This document shows, one piece after another, positions 26,829-35,002 of a stretch of 64,000 bases of DNA. Within the stretch, counting starts at the first letter, position 1, and each line of letters starts with the position of its first letter. Location: positions 228,650 to 292,649 of the forward strand of contig NZ_RQEY01000023.1 in assembly GCF_004770105.1 (NCBI RefSeq), written 5' to 3'. Made by a program: the position numbers and the translations under genes. Source of the DNA: Leptospira andrefontaineae. Its GTDB lineage: Bacteria; Spirochaetota; Leptospiria; Leptospirales; Leptospiraceae. Under the pieces are notes generated by a model, which worked only from the letters and a program-made list of their open reading frames with translations, was not told the DNA's origin and made no database searches.

Positions 26829-27791
26829 TTAATAGCAAGAAGAAGATTGAGGAGTGCTTGCTACTACAGTATTGTAATGAAGAGAATAATTTCCAGTAAT
26901 TGACTGGGTTCCTTCTTTACCTGCATTTTCTCCTATGATCCAAGTATCCGATTTCGGAATACCACCTGCCGCATAAGCTCCAATATCCGTAGTTGCATTT
27001 CCATAAGCACGGATAATATCCAAGCCGACAGTATTACGCAAATAGTTGATATAATCGGTTTTGTAAGCCTGAACATTTGCACCTAAATAATCGGAACTAG
27101 GATGATAATGCCAAGACTTCATTCCTTTAGAAGGGAACCAATCACGAGTATCCTTAGTATTCCAATAAGGACGACCGGTCAAATAAACGATCTGGTATCC
27201 TTTGTTACGATATGCATTCACAGTTTCCGAAGCGTAATAATAAGCGTCGGCAATTTTGATACCCGCATAATCTGCAAGAGCTTCAAAATCGTTTGTGGTC
27301 AAGGTTCCATCCACATCAAACAGAACGGTTTGGCGGCCAGGATCAGCTACAGTTAAATAACCATCCGCACTAGAAAGATCGCCTTCTACTACCATACGAA
27401 CTATATAGTCACCGGTTGCACGTACACCTAAGTTCGCAGTGATCTTACCATCACCATTCGTGGTATAACGACCCACATAGGTCCAGCCGCTCATCGCAGT
27501 TCCATAGATATAAACGTGAATGTATTCACCTTCCAGATCTTTATGAAATACAGCATCATAATCGAATTTACCAACTATAGTTGCATTCGATCCTGATTTT
27601 ACGATTGTATCGTAAACCATATGATAAGGTACATATAAACCTGCTAAAATCGTATTTCCGAAATTTCGAAAACTTCTTTTGGTCGGTTTTGAAAAGGTAG
27701 GTGGGTTAGAAGGAGTGGTGTAGTCCGGACAATCCGCCCAAAGACCACCTGAGAACGCAGTTAAGCACAAGGCTAACAAAAAGAATCGCAT
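26829..27791 (-). CDS. Secreted LNS2/lipin-like HAD-superfamily protein
   Basis: A 320-residue protein. The ATG at 27791 is chosen because GGAG stands 7 bases before it; an upstream TTG would bury that site. The signal peptide (MRFFLLALCLTAFSGGLWA) precedes a beta-sandwich region of about 100 residues. Then comes an LNS2 domain: FDVDGTLTTNDFEAL with the HAD nucleophile DxDGT, YRNKGYQIVYLTGRPYWNTKDTRDWF, and the later LDIIRAYGNATTDIGAYAAGGIP. LNS2 domains occur in lipin phosphatidate phosphatases and in PITPNM lipid-binding proteins. The DxDGT pair is intact, so phosphatase activity is possible. A phospholipid-related role outside the cytoplasm is inferred. Confidence 0.8.
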   Translation of the reverse strand: MRFFLLALCLTAFSGGLWADCPDYTTPSNPPTFSKPTKRSFRNFGNTILAGLYVPYHMVYDTIVKSGSNATIVGKFDYDAVFHKDLEGEYIHVYIYGTAMSGWTYVGRYTTNGDGKITANLGVRATGDYIVRMVVEGDLSSADGYLTVADPGRQTVLFDVDGTLTTNDFEALADYAGIKIADAYYYASETVNAYRNKGYQIVYLTGRPYWNTKDTRDWFPSKGMKSWHYHPSSDYLGANVQAYKTDYINYLRNTVGLDIIRAYGNATTDIGAYAAGGIPKSDTWIIGENAGKEGTQSITGNYSLHYNTVVASTPQSSSCY

Positions 27792-27989
27792 AGAGATCTC
27801 CAAATATTTTTTTCATCTGAAAGTTCTTTTGAAAAATTTTTGTAAACTGATTACAGAAATTTTCCAAACAGCGGCGAATATATTGGAGCTACATTAGTAG
27901 AGCAAGAAGAAACTAAAAATGACTATGACAATATATAGAAATATAAAATACAAAAGATCGATTGAATGAGATGCAACTGTTATAAATAA

Positions 27990-28012
27990 CTTATATATAA
28001 TTGATATATAAG
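27990..28012. promoter_or_regulatory. AT-rich inverted repeat between LNS2 and LprI-like genes
   Basis: CTTATATAT and ATATATAAG form perfect 9-base arms around AATTG. It is far from both start codons (about 200 bases before the LNS2 gene, and just beyond the 3' end of the LprI-like gene), so it may be an operator or part of a weak terminator. The remainder of 27792-28079 holds no gene that I can see. Confidence 0.3.
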
Positions 28013-28079
28013 AAATATCTAAAGAATGAAGGTTGTAACTCGGCTTCAGTTAGAAATCAAACTATTTTGCGTTCTATTT

Positions 28080-28784
28080 TTATTTGAATTCGTATCTATA
28101 ACTTCCGCCAAAATAAGCTCTTGCTCCGTGATATGCAGAACAGGAAACTTCCTCCACTTCTATTCTATTTGGAAAATATTCGAATTCCAATAAGCAGCAA
28201 TCCGGATCATCCGACTTACAACCTTCTGTGGATGCCCAAGTCCATTTGCCTTCTTTACTTGGAGTCCAATTTCCGTTTACTTCGCCCAGATGAGCTGTAG
28301 GACCTCTGACAACTTCGAAAGAAAATTGGATATTCTTAGTCGATTTATCTCTGAAAAGTTTTAAATTACCTCCGAAACCATCTGTATAAGAACCCAGTCC
28401 TTCTTTGGATGCGGCACCAAATTTCCAAACATGATTTAGGTATTTAGTCCTTTCTTCTGTCGTCCCTGTCTTACAAATGATCGTCTCTATCCCGGTTTCA
28501 TCGGAAGCATACATAGGTCCTTCGCATACCCCATCCCTGTATCCGATCCAAAGGACTTGCAGTTTTTTTAAATCTTCCTTTTGTGATTCAGATAAACCTT
28601 CTCTTATTTTTTTATAAGTTACATTCAGTTCTTTGTCAGCGACTTGATATTCCTTAGAATAACATTTTTTCTGATCATTCTTATTTTTGATCTTGGAGCA
28701 GGCATCGACTGGATCGGATGTTTTGGAAAAGATAGAAAATGCAAATATAGAAATTAATAGGGATATGATTAGGCGGAAATGCAT
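28080..28784 (-). CDS. LprI-family periplasmic protein
   Basis: A 234-residue secreted protein with a signal peptide (residues 1-20, ending FSIFSK). Residues about 22-118 match the LprI/DUF1311 family: DACSKIKNKNDQKKCYSKEYQVADKELNVTYKKI, QVLWIGYRDGVCEG and a final Cys-containing ETIICKTGTTEERTKYL. The Cys pairs are expected to form disulfides. Family members include a lysozyme inhibitor of Mycobacterium. The C-terminal 110 residues form a beta-rich domain with a CCLLEFEYFPN segment that is not part of the usual family core. Inhibition of lysozyme is possible but not established by this match. It is divergent from the ArsR gene. Confidence 0.75.
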   Translation of the reverse strand: MHFRLIISLLISIFAFSIFSKTSDPVDACSKIKNKNDQKKCYSKEYQVADKELNVTYKKIREGLSESQKEDLKKLQVLWIGYRDGVCEGPMYASDETGIETIICKTGTTEERTKYLNHVWKFGAASKEGLGSYTDGFGGNLKLFRDKSTKNIQFSFEVVRGPTAHLGEVNGNWTPSKEGKWTWASTEGCKSDDPDCCLLEFEYFPNRIEVEEVSCSAYHGARAYFGGSYRYEFK

Positions 28785-28859
28785 TGGGAAATTTTAATTT
28801 TTATGGGGAGAAGGCAATAATTTTATCCTTCGGTCTGTAAAATTTTTTTATAAAAACAT

Positions 28860-28917
28860 TCAACCAAACGGTTGACTCCTTTTCTTCTTTGTGATATGCG
28901 TTTAACCATATGGTTGA
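28860..28917. promoter_or_regulatory. Paired ArsR-type operators and promoter overlapping the start codon
   Basis: TCAACC-AAAC-GGTTGA (28860-28875) and TTAACC-ATAT-GGTTGA (28902-28917) are two copies of one palindrome, 42 bases centre to centre. A -35 TTGACT (28872-28877) overlaps the first; 17 bases later a weak -10 TATGCG (28895-28900) puts the transcription start next to the ATG at 28910, which lies inside the second palindrome. This fits autorepression and a leaderless or nearly leaderless mRNA. Confidence 0.65.
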
Positions 28918-29239
28918 ATCCAGAAAATACGACCTCAATCTGATCTTTCAGGCATTGTCTGACCCGACCAGAAGGGCCATGCTCAGAAGCCTTTCTAAAA
29001 AAGAGAGGGTGATCACGGAGATTGCAAAACCGTTTGAAATGTCATTAGCTGCCGCTTCCAAACATATTAAGGTTTTGGAAAAGGCGAAATTAGTGAATCG
29101 AAGAAAAGAAGGTTCATTCTCCTATCTAAGTCTGAACGGAAAGGCCATGATGAGTGCGGATAGATGGATTCAATATTATAAGAAATTCTGGGAGGATCAG
29201 TTGGATTCTCTCAAGGAATTGTTGGAGGAAATTGAATGA
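28910..29239 (+). CDS. ArsR/SdpR-family transcriptional repressor
   Basis: A 109-residue winged-helix protein. It begins with LIFQALSDPTRRAMLRSLSKKERVITEIAKPF and has the recognition helix in MSLAAASKHIKVLEKAKLVNRRKEG, then SYLSLNGKAMMSADRWIQYYKKFWEDQLDSL. No metal-binding Cys motif of classic ArsR is present, which places it with the SdpR-like regulators that pair with AHSA1 proteins. The start at ATG 28910 agrees with the family N-terminus; there is no Shine-Dalgarno before it. It overlaps the next gene by 4 bases. Its own operators cover the promoter and start codon. Confidence 0.9.
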   Translation: MVESRKYDLNLIFQALSDPTRRAMLRSLSKKERVITEIAKPFEMSLAAASKHIKVLEKAKLVNRRKEGSFSYLSLNGKAMMSADRWIQYYKKFWEDQLDSLKELLEEIE

Positions 29240-29664
29240 AAACAGCAGAATACAAGCTGGAAGTATCGAAGTTTATAAAGGCCAAAAGAGAGAAGGTTTT
29301 CGAAGCTTGGGTTAAACCTGAAATTATGAAAAAATGGGGTTGTCCCAAGGAATTGAAGATCGGAGAGATCCAAATGGATTTCAGGGTAGGTGGGAAATAT
29401 AGAACTACTATGCTTGGGAATGACGATGTTTATATCGCTACAGGGGTATATCAAGAAATTATATTAAATGAAAAACTTGTTTTCACCCATGGTTGGGAAG
29501 GACCTGAGCAAGGTAACACTCTTGTTACAGTGGTATTTAAGGATAAGGGAGAAGGAACCGAAGTGTTGCTAACTCATGAAAAGCTTTCATCTGAAAGTTC
29601 GATGGAAGGACATAAAGAGGGTTGGATCAGTACGCTGGAGAATTTAGAGCTCCAATTTTCCTAA
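29236..29664 (+). CDS. AHSA1-type SRPBCC-domain protein
   Basis: A 142-residue protein of the Bet v1-like START fold (AHSA1/DUF704 group). Typical parts are VSKFIKAKREKVFEAWVKPEIMKKWGCP, FRVGGKYRTTM, GVYQEIILNEKLVFTHGWEG and the C-terminal helix EGHKEGWISTLENLE. The fold makes a deep hydrophobic pocket that binds small lipophilic molecules. Its start overlaps the ArsR stop (ATGA), a pairing found in many bacteria in which the pocket protein may bind the compound that signals to the repressor. The ligand is unknown. A second, separate ArsR/AHSA1 pair lies at 44.2-45.0 kb. Confidence 0.9.
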   Translation: MKTAEYKLEVSKFIKAKREKVFEAWVKPEIMKKWGCPKELKIGEIQMDFRVGGKYRTTMLGNDDVYIATGVYQEIILNEKLVFTHGWEGPEQGNTLVTVVFKDKGEGTEVLLTHEKLSSESSMEGHKEGWISTLENLELQFS

Positions 29665-29689
29665 AAGTTCGGCAGAAGGAGATGTATAT

Positions 29690-29719
29690 TTGGCAATTAG
29701 CAGAAATGCTTCTTGCCAA
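29690..29719. other. Stem-loop with GAAA tetraloop between AHSA1 and Amt genes
   Basis: TTGGCAA and TTGCCAA enclose AGCA-GAAA-TGCT, giving a two-part stem closed by a GNRA tetraloop with a small internal loop. It lies 26 bases after the AHSA1 stop and 33 bases before the ATG at 29752, followed by TTCGCTTATCATTTT. It may be a terminator or a leader element of the transporter fusion gene. Confidence 0.45.
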
Positions 29720-29751
29720 TTCGCTTATCATTTTATGAAATAAGAAATTCG

Positions 29752-31887
29752 ATGCCTAAAACGAATTTCGACATTCTTTGGATTATCCTTTCTTCCGGAT
29801 TGGTTTTTTTTATGCAGGCGGGGTTCTTATGTTTAGAATCCGGCCTAACGCGCACCAAGAATTCGATTAACGTAGCAATTAAGAATATTACAGATTTCGG
29901 GATTGCTACTCTCGTATTCTATTCACTAGGATTCGGGCTTATGTTTGGAGCGACCTATAATGGTTGGATCGGAAAGGACATGTTCTTTCCTGATTTTTCA
30001 AAAACAAGCCCGGAAACTTCCGTTTTCTTTTTATTCCAACTCATGTTCTGCGGGACCGCCGCGACTATCGTTTCAGGTGCTGTTGCAGAAAGAATGAAGT
30101 TCGGTGCATATATCATCGTCACTACAATTATTTCTTCTTTGATCTATCCGATTTTCGGCCATTGGGTTTGGGGAAGGGATTTGCAAGATTGGAATCAATT
30201 TACCGGCTGGCTTTCTCATCTTGGCTTTATGGATTTTGCAGGTTCAACTGCAGTGCATAGTGTAGGTGGATGGGTCGGGCTATCTGCAATGATGCTGATC
30301 GGAAACAGGACCGGAAAATACGGTAAGGATGGTTCTGTTAGAAAGATCACTGGGCATAATCTTCCACTTGCTATGCTTGGAACATTGATCCTTTGGTTTG
30401 GTTGGATAGGATTTAATGGGGGAAGTACTCTTGCTTTCAATTCCGAAGTTCCAAAGATCATCGTAAATACAATGTTTGCAGCTTCCGGAGGGATGGCTTC
30501 CAGTTTGATCTATGGCTGGATCCGCTTAAAATATGCGGAAGCTACTCTTCCTTTAAACGGAACCTTGGCAGGCCTAGTTGCAATCACTGCTCCATGTAAT
30601 GCGGTTAATTCCATTGAATCACTTTTGATTGGATTAGTTGCAGGAATTCTAATGTTCGAAGCGGGCGTTATTTTAGATAAATTGAAACTGGATGATGCAG
30701 TAGGTGCTATTCCTGTGCATCTAGTCTCCGGGATCTGGGGAACATTAGCAGTAGGTATTTTCGGAGATCTTTCTATTTTAGGTACTGGATTAGATAGAAA
30801 CACTCAAATACTTATGCAGTTATTAGGTGTTGTTTCTTGTGCTATTCTTTCTTTTGGTATAAGTTATCCCCTTCTTTTTATTATCCATCGTTTTTATAGT
30901 TTAAGAGTTTCACCCCAAAATGAATACCAAGGACTGAATTATACGGAACATAGAGCCACTACTGAGTTGATTGATCTGTTTTTAGAAATGGAATACCAAA
31001 AGCAGACTGGGGATCTGAGTCAGGATCTTTCCATCGAGCCGTTCACGGAAGTGGGACAGATCGCAGAAAGGTATAATTTGGTATTGGATAAGATCAGGAC
31101 CAATATTAAAGAAAAGGAAACTTTGGCAATTGAGCTAGAGCATAATTTAAGTTTGCTCCAAAGCGATCTATCCACTGCTCGAAAGATCCAATCCGGGATC
31201 ATTTCTCAAGAGGATAAACTTACAGGGGATTTGGAGATTACAGTTAGATATCTTCCTCTTACAGAAGTGGGAGGGGATTTTTTCGATATCATGGAACTTC
31301 GCCCCGGATTGACGCGGGTGTTTCTTGCCGATGCAACTGGGCATGGAGTTCAAGCAGCTCTCTTGACTATGGCGATCAAAGCAATTTATGAATCCTTAAA
31401 GCGTGGGATTTATAGCGTTACCGAAATTTTATATCATTTAAATAATGAATTCTTACATACATTCAAAAATTTGAATCAATTCTTTACATGCATAGTAGTC
31501 GATATCGACACAAATTTAAATTTGATCAGATATTCTTCTGCAGGACATGTGCCTCAATATTTGATCCAAGGTGAGGAAGTCCATTCATTGGAAAAAACCG
31601 GAAGGATTATGGGTGTGATCCCTAACACAAAATACACATCCAATGAGATCGGATTTACCCAGGATTCAAAATTAATACTTTTTACAGACGGTCTATTTGA
31701 ACAATGGAACTCTAATAAAGAGGAATTCGGAGAAGAAAGAGTAGAGGCGATCGTAGGAAATCTAAAAGGAATTCCAATTGGCGAAGGGATCGATCAAATA
31801 TTAAAGAAGTTGGATGAATTCTTAAACGGATCTCCCAAGCAAGATGATATTTCAGTTTTAGGGATTAGTAGGAAGGTCAAAAAATAG
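29752..31887 (+). CDS. Ammonium transporter fused to a SpoIIE/PP2C-type phosphatase
   Basis: A 711-residue fusion; the ATG at 29752 is preferred over a TTG at 29713 that lies in a hairpin. Residues 1-400 are a complete Amt/Rh channel with about eleven helices. It has FMQAGFLCLESG near the N-terminus, FCGTAATIVSGAVAERMKF, the first pore His in STAVHSVGGW and the second in VHLVSGIWG. A helical linker (about 430-490) with TARKIQSGI leads into a PP2C phosphatase domain (500-710): LPLTEVGGDFFDI, FLADATGHGVQAAL and FTDGLFEQWN, then PKQDDISVLGI, carrying the metal-binding Asp residues. Ammonium binding may control dephosphorylation of an anti-sigma-antagonist-like partner. That output is inferred; no such partner gene is nearby. 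Confidence 0.85.
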   Translation: MPKTNFDILWIILSSGLVFFMQAGFLCLESGLTRTKNSINVAIKNITDFGIATLVFYSLGFGLMFGATYNGWIGKDMFFPDFSKTSPETSVFFLFQLMFCGTAATIVSGAVAERMKFGAYIIVTTIISSLIYPIFGHWVWGRDLQDWNQFTGWLSHLGFMDFAGSTAVHSVGGWVGLSAMMLIGNRTGKYGKDGSVRKITGHNLPLAMLGTLILWFGWIGFNGGSTLAFNSEVPKIIVNTMFAASGGMASSLIYGWIRLKYAEATLPLNGTLAGLVAITAPCNAVNSIESLLIGLVAGILMFEAGVILDKLKLDDAVGAIPVHLVSGIWGTLAVGIFGDLSILGTGLDRNTQILMQLLGVVSCAILSFGISYPLLFIIHRFYSLRVSPQNEYQGLNYTEHRATTELIDLFLEMEYQKQTGDLSQDLSIEPFTEVGQIAERYNLVLDKIRTNIKEKETLAIELEHNLSLLQSDLSTARKIQSGIISQEDKLTGDLEITVRYLPLTEVGGDFFDIMELRPGLTRVFLADATGHGVQAALLTMAIKAIYESLKRGIYSVTEILYHLNNEFLHTFKNLNQFFTCIVVDIDTNLNLIRYSSAGHVPQYLIQGEEVHSLEKTGRIMGVIPNTKYTSNEIGFTQDSKLILFTDGLFEQWNSNKEEFGEERVEAIVGNLKGIPIGEGIDQILKKLDEFLNGSPKQDDISVLGISRKVKK

Positions 31888-31953
31888 AAATTTATATCTC
31901 ATTTATTCACTTGTGAAAAATCCTTCTGTTGTTAGTTTGATGTTTCCAGATTT

Positions 31954-32304
31954 ATGTTATATCTAATTCTTAAATACACAGTGACTTCTGCATTAGTGGT
32001 TCTAATTTCAGAAATTGCGAGAAGGAATGATCGGCTAGGAGCATTGATCGCTTCTCTTCCTTTGGTTACGATTCTAACATTATTATGGCTGCAGTTTGAA
32101 AAAACTGATTCTGAAAAGATATCAAATCATGCATATTATACATTTTGGTTTGTGATCCCCACCTTACCTATGTTTTTGATATTTCCTAAGCTATATTCAA
32201 CATTCGGTTTTTGGTCTGCCCTTGGATCTTGTGTTATACTGACCGTTTTACTTTTCATTTCTTTCAATTACGTTCTTGAAAAATTCGGCATCAAACTTAT
32301 TTAA
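31954..32304 (+). CDS. DUF3147-like small membrane protein
   Basis: A 116-residue protein with four transmembrane segments and short loops. The pattern LKYTVTSALVVLISEIARRNDRLGALIASLPLVTILTLLWL is that of the DUF3147 family of unknown function. The arginine-rich loop IARRNDR is expected on the cytoplasmic side. It is 66 bases downstream of the Amt fusion gene on the same strand and may share its transcript, but no strong ribosome site was seen before the ATG. No biochemical role is known. Confidence 0.7.
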   Translation: MLYLILKYTVTSALVVLISEIARRNDRLGALIASLPLVTILTLLWLQFEKTDSEKISNHAYYTFWFVIPTLPMFLIFPKLYSTFGFWSALGSCVILTVLLFISFNYVLEKFGIKLI

Positions 32305-32380
32305 GTTTCCTCAAATTACTTCTTGCTCGTGCATGTACGAGTATAGAATCAGTTTTGCTTAATAAATAGAGAAGAGAATC

Positions 32381-33229
32381 ATGCCCGCCAAAAAAACAAA
32401 TCGACCAAGTCCTGGAAAGTCACTCGCAATAGGTAGGTCCGCCGAAATTTCGGAATATGGACCAAGTAAGATCCTAAAATTATTTTTTAAAGAATTTCCT
32501 TCCTCGGAGGTCGATACAGAATATTCTAATTCCGTAATCGCCTTTTCTTCGGGTGCTAGTTCCATGAAATGTTATGAGAAGGTCAAGATCGGAGATAGAC
32601 ACGGTTTGATCTTTGATAGATTGGATGGAATTTCCCTCACCAAACTTCCTGACAAAAAACCTCTGACTTTTTTCAGTCTTTCTAAAATACTCGCGGACCT
32701 ACATCTGGATTTGCATAATAAACAATCCAAAAAGATGAAGGATATCAGATCGGAAGCCGTTAAAGTCCTTTCTAAAGAGCCGCTTTCCTTTTTGAGTAAA
32801 GAAGAGAAGAAGATCGCAAAACAATTTATAGAAAATTTACCCGAAGGATCTTCCGTTTTACATTTGGATTTCCATCCTGAAAATGTGATCGTTACAAAGG
32901 ATTCTTATGTGATCATAGATTGGATGACTGCTTTAAAAGGAGATCCTGCAGCTGACGTTGCTTCCACTGTTTTTCTGTTTCAGGATGCTGAACTTTGGCC
33001 GGGAACTCCGTTCTTAAAAATTTTATTTTACACTGTAGTTCGAAAGTTCATATTAAAAGGTTATCTAAAAAGGTATCTTTCCGTTTCAGGAATGGATTGG
33101 AAAGATATAGAAAGATGGAGACTTCCTATATTAGTTTTTCGTTTAGGGCTGTGGAATATTGAAAGTGAGAGAGCTGCTTTGCAAAAGGAGATCAAAGAGA
33201 TCATTTTTTCTTCTAAGGCAGGTAAATGA
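32381..33229 (+). CDS. APH-family phosphotransferase (kinase-like)
   Basis: A 282-residue protein of the aminoglycoside phosphotransferase/choline kinase-like fold. The catalytic Brenner motif is SVLHLDFHPENVIV (His-Asp...Asn) near residue 165, followed by the metal-binding YVIIDWMTALKGDPAADVAST. The N-lobe has FDRLDGISL and a short beta-sheet. The substrate is open: small alcohols, sugars or antibiotics are all used by relatives. Its stop overlaps the ATG of glpD by 4 bases, so it is translationally coupled to glycerol-3-phosphate metabolism; phosphorylation of a glycerol-type or other small alcohol substrate would make sense but is inference. Confidence 0.75.
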   Translation: MPAKKTNRPSPGKSLAIGRSAEISEYGPSKILKLFFKEFPSSEVDTEYSNSVIAFSSGASSMKCYEKVKIGDRHGLIFDRLDGISLTKLPDKKPLTFFSLSKILADLHLDLHNKQSKKMKDIRSEAVKVLSKEPLSFLSKEEKKIAKQFIENLPEGSSVLHLDFHPENVIVTKDSYVIIDWMTALKGDPAADVASTVFLFQDAELWPGTPFLKILFYTVVRKFILKGYLKRYLSVSGMDWKDIERWRLPILVFRLGLWNIESERAALQKEIKEIIFSSKAGK

Positions 33230-34848
33230 ATCCTCGAAAATTAGAACGATTTATCGAAACTATAGGCGATCAATCATACTTTGACGTATTGATTATAGGA
33301 GGTGGTATTACCGGATCTGCCTTAGCTTATGAAGCGGCGAGTAGGGGGCTTTCTGTTGCCTTGGTGGAAAAAGAAGATTTTGGCGGAGCAACATCATCTG
33401 CCACAGGTAAATTGATCCATGGTGGACTCAGATACTTAAAACGTTTTGATCTGTCTTTAGTGAGAGAGGCGCTCAAAGAAAGAAGGATCTTATCTAATAT
33501 TGCTCCGAATCTTGTCTATCCTTATCCTATGATACTTCCGAATCCTGGCCTTTTGGAAAGAGTCGGTTTGTTTGTATATGATCTACTTTCTTTTGATAGA
33601 AATCGGACCTGGGACAAATCCAAAAAAATCCCTGCACATAAAAACCTTTCTAAAAAAGAGATCCAAAACCTAGGCTTGGCTATGGATTCTGCGATCTATT
33701 TTTATGATTGCATTATGCCAAGTCCTGAAAGATTGACTTTGGCCTTTCTGAAATCAGCAGTCCAGGAAGGTGCATCCGTTTCCAATTATACAAGAGTAGA
33801 AGAGCTGCTCTTTGAAGGGAGCCAAGTTATCGGAGCGCTTGTCAATGACACTATTCATAATAAAAAAGTAAAATTAAAAGCTTCAGTAGTTGTAAATGCT
33901 TCGGGGCCTTGGAGTCAGGACCTTCTGAACGGAACTAAAAAGATAAAGGTTCCTGTTCCAAAAACAAGATCCGAAGGTATTTATCTGATCACAAAAAAAT
34001 ATTTTGATACAATGGTGCTTCATGTAGGCAAAAAAGGACATTTCAGTTTTGCTCCTTGGAGAGGAAAAAATATGATAGGGCCTACTGAAAAAGCATATTA
34101 CGGTCCTGTGGAAGATTGGAAACTTTCTAAAGAAAGTATTTTAGAATTTTTGGAATATATCAATTCTTCCGGTTTACTTTCCGAAAAATTAGAATTAAAG
34201 GATATCGAGTTTGCTTATGGTGGGCTTAGGCCTCTTGCTGAATCTGGGGGAGAGGATAAAGAAACTTATTCTGCTTCCAGAAAATCGGAATTACAAGATC
34301 ATTCTAAAGATGGAATAGAAGGACTCATTAGCGCTGGCGGTGGTAAATATACTACTAGTCGTCATTTCGCAAAAAAGATATTTCAACTCATTCAAAAAAA
34401 ATTATCTAAAAAAGCCGGACCGAGTATTTCTGAGAAGAAGTTCTTAAATGGATGTGAGATCCCAAACATAGAATCTTATTTAGAAAATGCTAAATCTTCT
34501 CATTCTAATTTCCCTCAAAAGACGATAGAGTATCTGGTCCGTCATTATGGAACTGAATACGGATCTATTCTAGAATTAGCAAATTCATCTAAACAATTAT
34601 CGGAAGTATTGGATGAAGATGGAGAATTGGCAGCTCAAGTTTTATATGCGATCCGTTTCGAGATGGCAATGACACTTTCCGATATTTTTTTAAGAAGGAC
34701 TGGACTTGGAACTATTGGACTTCCATCCGATGAGGTGCTATCTAAAGCGGCTGAGATTGCAGGCAAAGAATGGAATTGGTCTGCCGAAAAAAAATCCGAA
34801 GAGATCGAGAAGCTAAAACGAAGGTTAAAACTTCCAGTTTCTTTCTAA
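33226..34848 (+). CDS. glpD: FAD-dependent glycerol-3-phosphate dehydrogenase
   Basis: A 540-residue enzyme. The N-terminal FAD site is DVLIIGGGITGSALAYEAASRGLSVALVEKEDFGGATSSATGKLIHGGLRYL, including the Ser-rich stretch after the Glu. The family's HGGLRYL and later YGGLRPLAE and SAGGGKYTTSRHFAK motifs are present, and the C-terminal helical domain (about 410-535) includes TEYGSILELA and RTGLG. It oxidises glycerol-3-phosphate to dihydroxyacetone phosphate at the inner membrane and passes electrons to quinone. It matches the usual length of 500-560. It overlaps the upstream phosphotransferase gene by 4 bases. Confidence 0.9.
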   Translation: MNPRKLERFIETIGDQSYFDVLIIGGGITGSALAYEAASRGLSVALVEKEDFGGATSSATGKLIHGGLRYLKRFDLSLVREALKERRILSNIAPNLVYPYPMILPNPGLLERVGLFVYDLLSFDRNRTWDKSKKIPAHKNLSKKEIQNLGLAMDSAIYFYDCIMPSPERLTLAFLKSAVQEGASVSNYTRVEELLFEGSQVIGALVNDTIHNKKVKLKASVVVNASGPWSQDLLNGTKKIKVPVPKTRSEGIYLITKKYFDTMVLHVGKKGHFSFAPWRGKNMIGPTEKAYYGPVEDWKLSKESILEFLEYINSSGLLSEKLELKDIEFAYGGLRPLAESGGEDKETYSASRKSELQDHSKDGIEGLISAGGGKYTTSRHFAKKIFQLIQKKLSKKAGPSISEKKFLNGCEIPNIESYLENAKSSHSNFPQKTIEYLVRHYGTEYGSILELANSSKQLSEVLDEDGELAAQVLYAIRFEMAMTLSDIFLRRTGLGTIGLPSDEVLSKAAEIAGKEWNWSAEKKSEEIEKLKRRLKLPVSF

Positions 34849-35002
34849 TTTAGATTTCTACCGATCGAAAAATTGCTGGATCAAATCATAAGAAGCTCGA
34901 TCCGAATCGGACAAGACTACTCGTTCGAGGGATTTGGATTTCCTTCGATCAGTAAATAAATTGCTTTGCAACGAAGAACGTTTCGTCTAAATTACTTATC
35001 GA

